From: Thermolongibacillus altinsuensis
Lineage (GTDB): Bacteria; Bacillota; Bacilli; Bacillales; Anoxybacillaceae
DNA: 64,000 nt
Direction of reading: 5' to 3'
NCBI RefSeq assembly: GCF_004341205.1
Contig: NZ_SLUL01000006.1
Location: 1-64,000, forward strand
The position numbers and the translations under genes are program-made. Position 1 is the stretch's first letter; every line of letters begins with the position of its first letter. The notes beneath the pieces were generated by a model. It was not told the DNA's origin. It saw only the letters and a list, made by a program, of their open reading frames with translations, and ran no database searches. Below are positions 52,568-60,839 of the stretch, one piece after another.

Positions 52568-53335
52568 CTATTCACTTTTATGTCGATCGCAATAAACGTG
52601 AATGGCTTCGCGTAAAAAGGCGGCCAATCCTTTTTTAAATTGATCGATATTTTTGGTAAATCGTTCATCGTTGACATATAAATCACCAAGCCCGCGGAAA
52701 ATGTCAAGGGTGCACTCGTAAAAATAGTCGGTGATGAGTTGTCTCCATTCTGCAACCGCTTCTTGAACTTGTGCATCTTCAGGACCATATTCCATTCGGG
52801 CGATGATTCGATTGTAAATCTCCTCTGTTTTCGTTTTGATTGTAGCCCAATCTTCTTTCGTATACGTTGATGTTCGTTGTTCTACTTTCTCCACCATTTC
52901 TTTACCGTATTTTTCCCTCGCTTCTTGGGCATATTTTTTTTGATGCTCCTCAATTTCTCTCATATCGAACCCTTTAAACATCTCTTTCTTTTCCATTTGA
53001 ATTCCTCCTTCAATTGATTGAATTGTTTTTTCTACCGTCTTAATCATTTCTTCGAGGCGCTCTTTCTTTTTGATCAGCATTTCTCTATGAGCTTGTAGCG
53101 CTTTTTTTCTGTCAAAGTGAGGATGGTCGAGAATATGCTTAATTTCTTGAAGGCGAAAACCCATTTCTTTGAAAAACAAAATTTGCTGCAAGCGCTCTAG
53201 ATTTTGCTCTGAATAAAGGCGGTAGCCAGACGGTGTGATGGTGTCTGGGACAAGAAGCCCGATTTGGTCATAATGATGCAAGGTGCGTACACTGATTCCC
53301 GCCATATCTGCTACTTCTTTCACTTTATAATGCAT
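52568..53335 (-). CDS. MerR-family regulator with TipAS ligand-binding domain
   Basis: The 255-residue protein has the MerR DNA-binding domain MHYKVKEVADMAGISVRTLH followed by the Arg/Tyr wing (SGYRLYSEQNLERLQQILFF), a long coiled-coil helix (about 70-115), and a TipAS-like antibiotic-binding domain (about 120-250) with the FDMREIEEHQKKYAQEAREK start. This is the architecture of Mta and TipA regulators, which activate drug-efflux or drug-binding genes. It lies behind a promoter with a 19-base spacer, and no target gene is adjacent, so it probably activates itself. Confidence 0.92.
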   Translation of the reverse strand: MHYKVKEVADMAGISVRTLHHYDQIGLLVPDTITPSGYRLYSEQNLERLQQILFFKEMGFRLQEIKHILDHPHFDRKKALQAHREMLIKKKERLEEMIKTVEKTIQSIEGGIQMEKKEMFKGFDMREIEEHQKKYAQEAREKYGKEMVEKVEQRTSTYTKEDWATIKTKTEEIYNRIIARMEYGPEDAQVQEAVAEWRQLITDYFYECTLDIFRGLGDLYVNDERFTKNIDQFKKGLAAFLREAIHVYCDRHKSE

Positions 53336-53355
53336 TGTTTTTCACCTCCAACTTG

Positions 53356-53386
53356 AGCTTACGCTATAACGTAACGTTAGAGTCAA
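53356..53386 (-). promoter_or_regulatory. MerR-type promoter with 19-base spacer
   Basis: On the minus strand TTGACT and TAAGCT are separated by exactly 19 bases, the elongated spacer of MerR-activated promoters. An imperfect dyad (CTAACG ... CGTAAG, 11 bases apart) fills the spacer. It lies 20 bases before the ATG of the TipA-like gene. Confidence 0.65.
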
Positions 53387-53395
53387 TCAAAAAAT

Positions 53396-53422
53396 AAAAA
53401 GTGTTTGGGGAAGACCAAACAC
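53396..53422 (-). terminator. Hairpin terminator
   Basis: GTGTTTGG pairs with CCAAACAC; on the minus strand it is followed by TTTTTATTTTTTG. It insulates the regulator gene from cspA. Confidence 0.8.
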
Positions 53423-53580
53423 CGAGGTTACGACAATAAGTTGTTTTCCATTGCAAGGCGGCTTTTTAATAAAATACACCTAATAAAAACATACCGAAAA
53501 ACGCAAAACAATGAAAGCCCTACCTCTCTTCCATCCTTGCAGTTCCGAGACTGCGCCAGTGTGAATTCGTTTTTCGGCAT

Positions 53581-53616
53581 AAAAAAAGGCGATACCGCCA
53601 AAAGCGGTATCACCTT
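53581..53616 (-). terminator. Terminator of the cold-shock gene
   Basis: GGTGATACCGC pairs with GCGGTATCGCC around a short loop, followed by a T-run on the minus strand. Confidence 0.88.
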
Positions 53617-53633
53617 ACTTTTTGACTGTTTTT

Positions 53634-53834
53634 TTATGCTTTTTGTACGTTTGCTGCTTGCGGTCCGCGATTGCCATTAATAATTTCAAATGTTACTTTT
53701 TGGCCTTCTTCTAACGTTTTAAATCCTTCGCCTTGGATCGCTGTGAAATGGACAAATACATCGTTGCCGTTATCCGCTTCAATAAATCCAAATCCTTTTT
53801 CTGCATTAAACCATTTTACTTTTCCTGTGTTCAT
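53634..53834 (-). CDS. Cold-shock protein, CspA family
   Basis: The 66-residue protein is a single cold-shock domain with the RNP1 motif KGFGFIEA and RNP2 motif VFVHFTAI. It binds single-stranded RNA or DNA and acts as an RNA chaperone. The ATG at 53834 follows GGAGGAATTGAC. A long structured leader and terminator region lies upstream. Family length is 65-70. Confidence 0.96.
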   Translation of the reverse strand: MNTGKVKWFNAEKGFGFIEADNGNDVFVHFTAIQGEGFKTLEEGQKVTFEIINGNRGPQAANVQKA

Positions 53835-53886
53835 GTCAATTCCTCCAAACAAATATTGACCATCGTTCCATTACTCATAAAATAAA

Positions 53887-53950
53887 AAAGTCGCGCTTAC
53901 GAAAGAAAGGCCTTATAAGAGGGCCTTTTCTTCCGATCAGGCACGACTTA
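53887..53950 (-). terminator. Long nested hairpin upstream of the cold-shock gene
   Basis: AAGTCGCGC pairs with GCACGACTT at the base, and GAAAGAAAGGCC pairs with GGCCTTTTCTTC at the tip. TTTTTTATTTT follows on the minus strand. It ends the redoxin gene upstream, and it would also lie in the 5' leader of a cspA transcript begun further upstream. Confidence 0.7.
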
Positions 53951-54027
53951 CAATGATCCTTGATATAACGAACTGAATGGTACTTAGTTAGTATAAATGG
54001 TAAAACTTAAAAAGTCAATATTTACTT

Positions 54028-54585
54028 TTAATTTTTCCATTTAATGCTGCAGCCGATACTTGGCTTTTGTTTTTCCGGTACAGGTTCATTATTGAGTAGT
54101 GCGTCAAGAGCAGCACGAATGGATTCCCCAGTAACAGGAATTCCATTATTCGGTCTTGAGTCGTCAAGTTGTCCGCGATAGACGCACTTTAATTCACCGT
54201 CAAAGACATAGAAATCCGGCGTGCAAGCCGCTTGATACGCTCTTGCTACCTCTTGTGTTTCATCGAACAAATAAGGAAATGGATATCCGAGTTCTTCGGC
54301 TACTTTCTTCATATTTTCTGGTGAATCTTCAGGATATTTTTCGACATCATTTGAGTTAATGGCGATAAAGGTAATTCCTTTTGGTTGATAATCATTTGCT
54401 AAGCGAACAAGCTCATGCTGAACGTGCTTGACAAACGGGCAATGGTTGCAAATAAACATAATGACGGTGGCAATATCGGATTTGGCATCTTCTAAGCGAA
54501 CAGTCTTTCCATCGATCACATTAACGAGTTCAAATGAAGGAGCTTTTTCTCCGAGCGGAAACATATTTGATTCTACAGCTGGCAT
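54028..54585 (-). CDS. Thioredoxin-fold redoxin (AhpC/TSA-like)
   Basis: The 185-residue protein has the peroxiredoxin-like fold: APSFELVNVIDGKTVRLED near residue 14, a CxxC motif as FICNHCPFVKHV near 45-52, and the PDFYVFDGELKCVYRGQLDD end. The CNHC form, with a His between, is seen in a bacterial family of unknown partner. A further Cys-rich end (IGCSIKWK) is present. It may act as a thiol reductase or peroxidase. It stands alone. Confidence 0.88.
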   Translation of the reverse strand: MPAVESNMFPLGEKAPSFELVNVIDGKTVRLEDAKSDIATVIMFICNHCPFVKHVQHELVRLANDYQPKGITFIAINSNDVEKYPEDSPENMKKVAEELGYPFPYLFDETQEVARAYQAACTPDFYVFDGELKCVYRGQLDDSRPNNGIPVTGESIRAALDALLNNEPVPEKQKPSIGCSIKWKN

Positions 54586-54764
54586 TTTTCAACACCCTTT
54601 CCTGCATTAATAGTTCCACGTTTTATTATAGCAAAACAGTTGATTTTAAGAAAAATGTGCGATTTGCGTAGTACAAGTTATTACTCGGACACATATATAT
54701 GCAGTACAAATGAAGATTATGGATAAATGAAAGGAGTTCATTCATTAAAAGGAAGTGTTACAAA

Positions 54765-56120
54765 ATGACAGATTCGAAAATAGTGATCACGATCGTTTCC
54801 TTTGTGCTAATGATGATGTTCATTTTTTGGAGGCCAAGAGGATTAAATGAAACGGTTTCCGCTACCTTAGGAGCTTTCATGATCGTTATAAGCGGAGTCG
54901 TTCACTTTTCTGATTTAATCGCTATAAGTTCTAAAGTAAGCGGTGCTGCTTTAACGATTATTTCCACACTTATTATGGCGTTAGTTCTTGAAAGTATCGG
55001 GTTCTTTCATTGGGTAGCGACCATTCTTGTCACTAAGACAAGAGGTTCGGGAATTAGACTTTTTTGGTACACAAATTTACTTTGTTTCTTAATGACCCTT
55101 TTTTTTAATAATGACGGAAGTATTCTGATTACGACGCCAATTTTATTAATACTATTAAACCGTTTCCGATTAAAGAAACACCAAAAATCACCTTATTTAA
55201 TTAGCGGTGCGATCATAGCAACGGCTTCAAGCGCTCCGATAGGTGTTAGCAATATGGTTAACTTAATTTCTTTGAAAATAATTGATATGGATTTATATGT
55301 ACAGACAGCAATGATGTTTATCCCTTCAATGATTGGACTGCTTTTTTTACTCGGACTGCTCTTTCTAGTATTTTATAAAGATATTCCGAAGAAGTTGCCT
55401 TCTCTTTCCATCCCGATCAATTTCCATAATAAGTTGGATCATCCTTTAAAAAATCCTCAAGATGATTACATGAAAATATCACAAAAGAAAATAATATGGG
55501 TGCTTGTGTTTGTTTTAGCTGTGAGGGTTAGTTTATTTTTTACTTCTTATATAGGTATTCCTTTAGAAGTAACGGCCATAATCAGCTCAATCATTTTACT
55601 TGGATGGAGATGGTACTATTTAAAGATTAAGCCGTATGATCTACTCATGAAAGCTCCTTGGCATATACTACTGTTTGCTTTTAGTATGTATGTTGTCGTT
55701 TACGGTTTAAATCGCATTGGTCTAATCCATTACTTAATAAAAATCTTGAACCACTACATTGGAGATGACTTTCTTTATTTAAGTTTTGCTATGGGAGGGA
55801 CTCTATCCATTTTATCAAACGTATTTAATAATCATCCTGCGCTAATGATTGGAACATTGACGCTTACTGAAATGAATTTACCTTCTCCTATGTTAGAAAT
55901 CGCGTACCTTGCTAGTATTATCGGCAGTGACATAGGTTCATTGCTTTTACCGATTGGAACTTTAGCTACTTTATTATGGATGCATCTTTTGAAAGAATAT
56001 AACAATAAAATTGCTTGGTCCACATATGTAAAAATAACATTTATTGTCATTCCACCAACAGTCATTTTCACATTAATTATGCTGTATCACTGGATTTCAA
56101 TTGTTTTTTTGAAAAGTTAA
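54765..56120 (+). CDS. ArsB-like ion transporter, orphan
   Basis: The 451-residue protein has about 11-12 membrane segments in the ArsB/NhaD layout. It shares FFNNDGSILITTPILLILL near residue 116, [14 protein letters not shown] near 306 and SNVFNNHPALMIGTL near 350 with ArsB. It is a diverged paralogue of the arsB at 25.6 kb (no arsR or arsC nearby), with more hydrophobic loops and a basic KKLPSLSIPINFHNKLDH insertion. It may carry arsenite, another oxyanion or sodium. AGGAAGTGTTACAAA precedes the ATG. Confidence 0.82.
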   Translation: MTDSKIVITIVSFVLMMMFIFWRPRGLNETVSATLGAFMIVISGVVHFSDLIAISSKVSGAALTIISTLIMALVLESIGFFHWVATILVTKTRGSGIRLFWYTNLLCFLMTLFFNNDGSILITTPILLILLNRFRLKKHQKSPYLISGAIIATASSAPIGVSNMVNLISLKIIDMDLYVQTAMMFIPSMIGLLFLLGLLFLVFYKDIPKKLPSLSIPINFHNKLDHPLKNPQDDYMKISQKKIIWVLVFVLAVRVSLFFTSYIGIPLEVTAIISSIILLGWRWYYLKIKPYDLLMKAPWHILLFAFSMYVVVYGLNRIGLIHYLIKILNHYIGDDFLYLSFAMGGTLSILSNVFNNHPALMIGTLTLTEMNLPSPMLEIAYLASIIGSDIGSLLLPIGTLATLLWMHLLKEYNNKIAWSTYVKITFIVIPPTVIFTLIMLYHWISIVFLKS

Positions 56121-56157
56121 ATAAAAATCCCTCCGATTGTAGACAATTGTTCAGTCA

Positions 56158-56325
56158 ATATTCGATAAGCATAATTTTCCGACATGAATAAGCTTTCCTG
56201 CCGCTTCTCGATCGAAAACAGAATCAGTATGCGAGAGGAAGTCTAGGAGGCAAGAACTTTTCTTGCCTCTTAGGGCAGTAAAGCCGTCTTCTATCCAAGA
56301 TGAGATAATGTCGTCGGAAAAAATA
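56158..56325. repeat. Palindromic element, copy 3, diverged
   Basis: It shares the outer arm AATTTTCCGACAT (left) and ATGTCGTCGGAAAAAATATT (right) with copies 1 and 2, in the opposite orientation. The inner stem GGCAAGAA/TTCTTGCC resembles theirs, and CCTGCC near 56198 pairs with GGGCAG near 56273. It is decayed and lies between the orphan arsB-like gene and the CotB-like gene. Confidence 0.6.
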
Positions 56326-56360
56326 TTAAGTAGGTTAGATAGGAGGGATCATTTTATTTT

Positions 56361-57038
56361 TTAACTAGATTGAGGGAGATGGACAGTTTTTAAATGTGTG
56401 ATTTTCCAATAAATAGATTCCCCATTGGCTGTTACGAGTTCGACGATATTGTTTTGTACTTGTTTCAATAATCCAATTTTCATTGGGTGATCGCCTAAAT
56501 CAAAAATAACTAATCTTCCTTCTGTTTTCTTTAATTGCTCTTCTAAAGTTCTCTGTAATGAAAGATTAGTGGGCTTAACAGGTAATAATTCGTTTCCTAA
56601 TGTATATGGTGTAATATTTGTTTGATATGGTGTTAACCATTTCAAATGATTTAAGGAAACGAACATAGTTTTGTACACTGGAGAATAAAAAACGAAATAA
56701 TCATTCAAAACATTAACGACGTATCCATGTATAGACTTATTCCCAATCACATAAATTTCGGTAAAATGCCCTTTTGCATTCATTAATGTTTTGCGATAGG
56801 AAATGGCAGAGTCTTCATTGCTCAATGGTACCTCTGGAACCGTATTCGATAACTCAGTAATGGGATCTACATCAAATTTAATATAGTGAATGTGCAGATA
56901 AGGAATATATAAATATTCTTTACCGTTGTATACTACAACAATGTCTATACCGTAATCAACAAGTATTCCCTGTATAATGCTTTTTCCTGAAATCTCTAAT
57001 TTGACTGGTTTCCCCAGAAGAAATTTTAATTTGTCCAT
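56361..57038 (-). CDS. CotB-like spore coat protein (DUF2642 repeats)
   Basis: The 225-residue protein contains three related strand-rich units of about 50 residues: LLGKPVKLEISGKSIIQGIL near 7, FTEIYVIGNKSIHGYVVNVL near 92 and EEQLKKTEGRLVIFDLGDHP near 166. These resemble the Sm-like folds of the DUF2642 repeats in CotB of B. subtilis. No signal peptide is seen. AGGAGGGAAATT precedes the ATG. It follows the larger CotB-like gene by 93 bases, so both may be expressed in the mother cell late in sporulation. Confidence 0.75.
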   Translation of the reverse strand: MDKLKFLLGKPVKLEISGKSIIQGILVDYGIDIVVVYNGKEYLYIPYLHIHYIKFDVDPITELSNTVPEVPLSNEDSAISYRKTLMNAKGHFTEIYVIGNKSIHGYVVNVLNDYFVFYSPVYKTMFVSLNHLKWLTPYQTNITPYTLGNELLPVKPTNLSLQRTLEEQLKKTEGRLVIFDLGDHPMKIGLLKQVQNNIVELVTANGESIYWKITHLKTVHLPQSS

Positions 57039-57131
57039 AATTTCCCTCCTTCTTAAAAGGATGCAAGAGAACGTCGTTGTGTATCTTTTTATTTGCTTAT
57101 CTTTTATCTTCTGTTTTTCGAACTTATCATC

Positions 57132-58115
57132 CTATTTTTCTTTATCCTCCTTTTTCTTTTCATCTTTCTTCTCGCCTTTCTTCTCGCCTTTCATTTCGCC
57201 TTTCTTCTCGCCTTTCTTTTCATCTTTCTTTTCATCTTTCTTTTCGCTTTTCACTTCGCCTTTGTTCTCTCCATTCTTCATTTTCCCATTTTGTTGTGTA
57301 TCTTCCATTTGGCTAGTTTCGTTAGATTGTTTTTCACTTTGTTTAAAGACCCCTTTAGGACCACAGCTAATACTTTTAATATGATTTGGATTTAGTCTTA
57401 TTACTTCATCACTATTTACTAATGTATAGTAATCTCCAGCTCCTGGAACGAGAATTCCTTCGATTGCTTCAGGACCGCCGCGATTGATAGAAACCCACGT
57501 ATTAGTTAACTCGTTAAATAAATAACGAAAATTTTGTGCATGAACGTAACTTACTATTTCATCTACTTCTGTAATTTTTTCCGCTTCATGTAGTTCATTT
57601 TCTTTGTTTGCTACATCTCCTTCTACTTCACTTCCTTCTACTTCATTGCTTATTTGCACGCCAATACTTTTGATATGATGAATATTATAAAATACAACCC
57701 CATCATCTTCTGTTAATAAAACGATATAATCATCTGTAATATCTACGATTTTTCCTTGCTTTGCTTCAGGACCGCCTTGGTTCACTTTTATATAACTGTT
57801 AACGAGTTCTTCTAATAATCCATGAAAGTGAAGCGATTGAACAACATTTCCTTGTATTTCATTTCCAGAAGATTTTCGTCGCTGAATTGAGTTTATTTTT
57901 GCGTTTTCACTAATACTTTGGACATGATACAAACAATAATAAATAACAGAAACTTCTTGTTGATTTTCTACGAGAAGGGTAAGGTAGTCTGATTGCACAT
58001 CGATTAGTCTTCCAGTTTTTGATTCAGGTCCTCCTCGATAAACGGTAACGTTTTTCCCGATTAAAGGTGCTAAAAATTCATGGTAATTACTTGTGTTTAA
58101 TTCATTATTTGACAT
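57132..58115 (-). CDS. CotB-like spore coat protein with Lys/Glu/Gly-repeat tail
   Basis: The 327-residue protein has three DUF2642-type repeats, each with a GGPE core: RGGPESKTGRLIDV near 27, QGGPEAKQGKIVDI near 112 and RGGPEAIEGILVP near 211. The last ~55 residues are low complexity, made of KKGEKKGE/KKDEKK units. This matches the architecture of B. subtilis CotB, whose Ser-rich tail is phosphorylated by CotH, but here the tail has only a few Ser. AAGGAGGAAGTT precedes the ATG at 58115, with a CATACATT -10-like element further up, fitting SigE or SigK. Confidence 0.83.
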   Translation of the reverse strand: MSNNELNTSNYHEFLAPLIGKNVTVYRGGPESKTGRLIDVQSDYLTLLVENQQEVSVIYYCLYHVQSISENAKINSIQRRKSSGNEIQGNVVQSLHFHGLLEELVNSYIKVNQGGPEAKQGKIVDITDDYIVLLTEDDGVVFYNIHHIKSIGVQISNEVEGSEVEGDVANKENELHEAEKITEVDEIVSYVHAQNFRYLFNELTNTWVSINRGGPEAIEGILVPGAGDYYTLVNSDEVIRLNPNHIKSISCGPKGVFKQSEKQSNETSQMEDTQQNGKMKNGENKGEVKSEKKDEKKDEKKGEKKGEMKGEKKGEKKDEKKKEDKEK

Positions 58116-58228
58116 ACATAACTTCCTCCTTGTAGTTGTCCATAGGGGGTATTTATACTGTATATATACGCGCCCTATATGAATAATGTATGTAACAATT
58201 GCCTAAAAATTTAAAAAAATGAGCCGTG

Positions 58229-58265
58229 AAAAATAAGCTGACTCTATTGAGCCAGCTTATTTTTT
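58229..58265 (-). terminator. Terminator of the U32 protease-family gene
   Basis: AATAAGCTG pairs with CAGCTTATT, extended by GACTC/GAGCC with partial pairing, and T-runs on both sides. It overlaps the stop codon. Confidence 0.85.
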
Positions 58266-60731
58266 CACTAATTGTCCTCGAGTCACACCAAGTTGGTTAA
58301 TGGCTTTTAGTGTACGCCAAACACTTGTACCGCTTCTTTTTCCTTCAAGTGCTTCACGGTACAAAGTGATCACTTCTTCAACTTTATTCGCATTTTCCTC
58401 CAAAAACTCAATTCGATAAGAGCGGACCCCAAGCTCTAAAAAGTTTGGCAAGTATTCTGCTCCCGATTGTTCAATTGCATTGTAAACGGTATTTCGACAT
58501 CCGATATCCACACGGACAGGATGAAGCATGCCGATGCGGTCGCGTAGAGATACACGATGTTTTTCGCAAGGACGACCGCAGTTTGTAAAATCGGTTCCTT
58601 CGCTTAAAAATGTACAGTATACACAATGTTCTGTATGGAACATTGGCAAATGCTGATGAATGACGATTTCGATCTTTTCTGTCGGTACGGCTTCTAATAA
58701 GTCAATCATTTGTTGAATATTCAAGTCGTACGACGGCGTAATACGATCAAGACCGCGAGAAAGGAAAAGTTCAACCGCAAGATGATTCGCAATATTTAAT
58801 GAAAAATCGCCAATTAATGTTTGATCAATCGCTTGGCTTGTGTAATATTGAACCGCTCCTAGACTGCGAACAAGAATCGCATCTGGTTCTGCCTTGAGAA
58901 TTCCTTTTAAAATTCCATTTTCTCCAGGCATATGAATGCGCGGAGTTGCTAAGGCAATCGGTTTTCCAGCTTGCCGAGCGGCTTGAACAGCCTTTGGATA
59001 GTCCGTTGTAAATTCAAAGTCAGCATAAATAAAGTCTACATCCGTATGGCAAGCAGCCTCAATTTGTTCCATTGTGCGGCAAAGAGCGATCAGATTCGGA
59101 TTAATTGCCTTTTGTTTTGGTTGTTTGTTTATGGTTACTTCGACTTTTCTTTTTTCATAACGGCGAGGGCATTGCCGCAGCTCGATCAATTGTGCAACAG
59201 CTTCTCTTCTCATTCGATTTAACTCTTTTACAGGAAGGATTAAATCACCTGTAAATGTAGCTGACAACTCCCGTAATTCAAAAATGGTTCCGCCAAGTCG
59301 GCCAAATTGTTCTTTTACATAATCGGATGTTAATGGGCGTTTATACGCTTGCTGAAGCAATTCTTGCGATTGAACCGTTACAGAATGTCCGGTTGTTTCA
59401 TCATGCCAAGTAGAAACGAGCGGTTTTCCAAGTTCGCCAGAAACATGAACGGTAAGCGGGAACAACTTATACGGCTGTTCGGTTTCAAATGTTTTTCGTA
59501 AACGGCGATCTAATTCTTGGTCGCTTGTTTTCCAAATGCGATCGCCGACGTGAACGCGCGTTAAATTAACATCATGTCGGCCAGGAACAATTTCAACGAG
59601 ACCGCTTGATACTTCTCCTTCAATTTTCTTTCCATTTTTGCGTAAATCGTAGACCCGTCCACCTTCTTCTTTTTCTTCTGGCCGTCCTGCATCAAACACA
59701 ATACCGTCGCCACGTTTGAGCGGTGCTTGTAACTCACATAATACAGCATCTTTCAGTACTTTCTTTACCGTACCGAGGAAAACACCACGGCTTTTCGGGA
59801 ACGTTCCATCGACGAGTTGTTTATTATTGGTTCCTTTTAAAAATCCGTGTGTAAATCCGCGGCTAAAACTTTGTTGGAGTTCACGAATTTCTTCTTCTGA
59901 CGGCTTGTAATCACGGCCGGCAAAATATTCATCAATGGCTTTTCGGTATTTGCTGACAACGTTTGCTACATATTCTGGTGATTTCAAACGACCTTCGATT
60001 TTAAACGTAGACACACCCGCTTCGATTAATTCAGGTACGAGATCAATAGCGGCTAAGTCCTTTGGAGATAGTAAGTAAGCAACGTTTCCCATTTCTTTTT
60101 TCTTGCCATCAACGATCAGATCATACGGAAGGCGGCACGCTTGAGCACATTCCCCACGGTTTGCGGAACGTCCTCCCCACATTTCCGACGTTAAGCATTG
60201 ACCGGAGTAGGAAACACAAAGAGCACCGTGAACAAATACTTCTAACGGTACGTTGGTTTTTTCAGCAATCTTTTTGATGTGAGTTAAGTTATTTTCTCTT
60301 CCTAATACGACGACTTCTAAATTATAAGGTTCTAAAAACTCAACCGCTTCTGGAGAAGTGATCGTCATTTGCGTTGAACCGTGAATTGGAAAATCAGGAG
60401 AAATTTCTCGAATCAATTTGACAAGTCCCATGTCTTGTACAATTAATGCGTCGACTCCTGCATCGATACAGGCTTCTACGAGTCGTTTGGCTTCTTCTAA
60501 TTCATCTTCAAATACTAAAATATTAAACGTGACATACCCACGAACGTTGTATTTATGCAAATAAGCCATAACATCCGCTAATTCTTCCACGCGGAAGTTT
60601 TTCGCCCGAACACGAGCGTTATATTTATCAACTCCAAAATACACCGCATCAGCACCGTTCGCAACGGCGGCACGGAGAGATTCCCAATCTCCTGCTGGAG
60701 CTAATAGTTCAACTGGCTTCACGATCTTCAA
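58257..60731 (-). CDS. U32-family protein with DUF3656, RlhA-like
   Basis: This 824-residue protein has the U32 core (about 1-320) with PAGDWESLRAAVANGADAVY near 11, the MTSP-type SGQCLTSEMWGGRSANRGEC segment near 176 containing Cys residues that may bind a cluster, and a DUF3656 plus second U32-like half with the QHLPMFHTEHCVYC segment near 695. The E. coli homologue RlhA hydroxylates C2501 of 23S rRNA with prephenate-dependent help; other U32 proteins (TrhP) hydroxylate tRNA. A related rRNA modification role is inferred. AGAGAGGTTGAAG precedes the ATG. Confidence 0.88.
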   Translation of the reverse strand: MKIVKPVELLAPAGDWESLRAAVANGADAVYFGVDKYNARVRAKNFRVEELADVMAYLHKYNVRGYVTFNILVFEDELEEAKRLVEACIDAGVDALIVQDMGLVKLIREISPDFPIHGSTQMTITSPEAVEFLEPYNLEVVVLGRENNLTHIKKIAEKTNVPLEVFVHGALCVSYSGQCLTSEMWGGRSANRGECAQACRLPYDLIVDGKKKEMGNVAYLLSPKDLAAIDLVPELIEAGVSTFKIEGRLKSPEYVANVVSKYRKAIDEYFAGRDYKPSEEEIRELQQSFSRGFTHGFLKGTNNKQLVDGTFPKSRGVFLGTVKKVLKDAVLCELQAPLKRGDGIVFDAGRPEEKEEGGRVYDLRKNGKKIEGEVSSGLVEIVPGRHDVNLTRVHVGDRIWKTSDQELDRRLRKTFETEQPYKLFPLTVHVSGELGKPLVSTWHDETTGHSVTVQSQELLQQAYKRPLTSDYVKEQFGRLGGTIFELRELSATFTGDLILPVKELNRMRREAVAQLIELRQCPRRYEKRKVEVTINKQPKQKAINPNLIALCRTMEQIEAACHTDVDFIYADFEFTTDYPKAVQAARQAGKPIALATPRIHMPGENGILKGILKAEPDAILVRSLGAVQYYTSQAIDQTLIGDFSLNIANHLAVELFLSRGLDRITPSYDLNIQQMIDLLEAVPTEKIEIVIHQHLPMFHTEHCVYCTFLSEGTDFTNCGRPCEKHRVSLRDRIGMLHPVRVDIGCRNTVYNAIEQSGAEYLPNFLELGVRSYRIEFLEENANKVEEVITLYREALEGKRSGTSVWRTLKAINQLGVTRGQLVKK

Positions 60732-60814
60732 CCTCTCTCTTCATAAGATGTACTATATATCATAAGATGTACGACAATATATTACTTGATATTTTGACTT
60801 TTTGCCACCGAAGA

Positions 60815-60839
60815 AAAAAGACCCCATTTGGGATCTTTT
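60815..60839 (-). terminator. Terminator of the ytr-type operon
   Basis: AAAAGATCCC pairs with GGGGTCTTTT around a short loop, followed by T-rich sequence on the minus strand; it overlaps the last codons. Confidence 0.8.

Noticed and set aside
53428-53613. Minus-strand frame of 61 codons beside cspA
   Set aside because: It overlaps the cspA terminator and has no ribosome binding site or recognisable domain.
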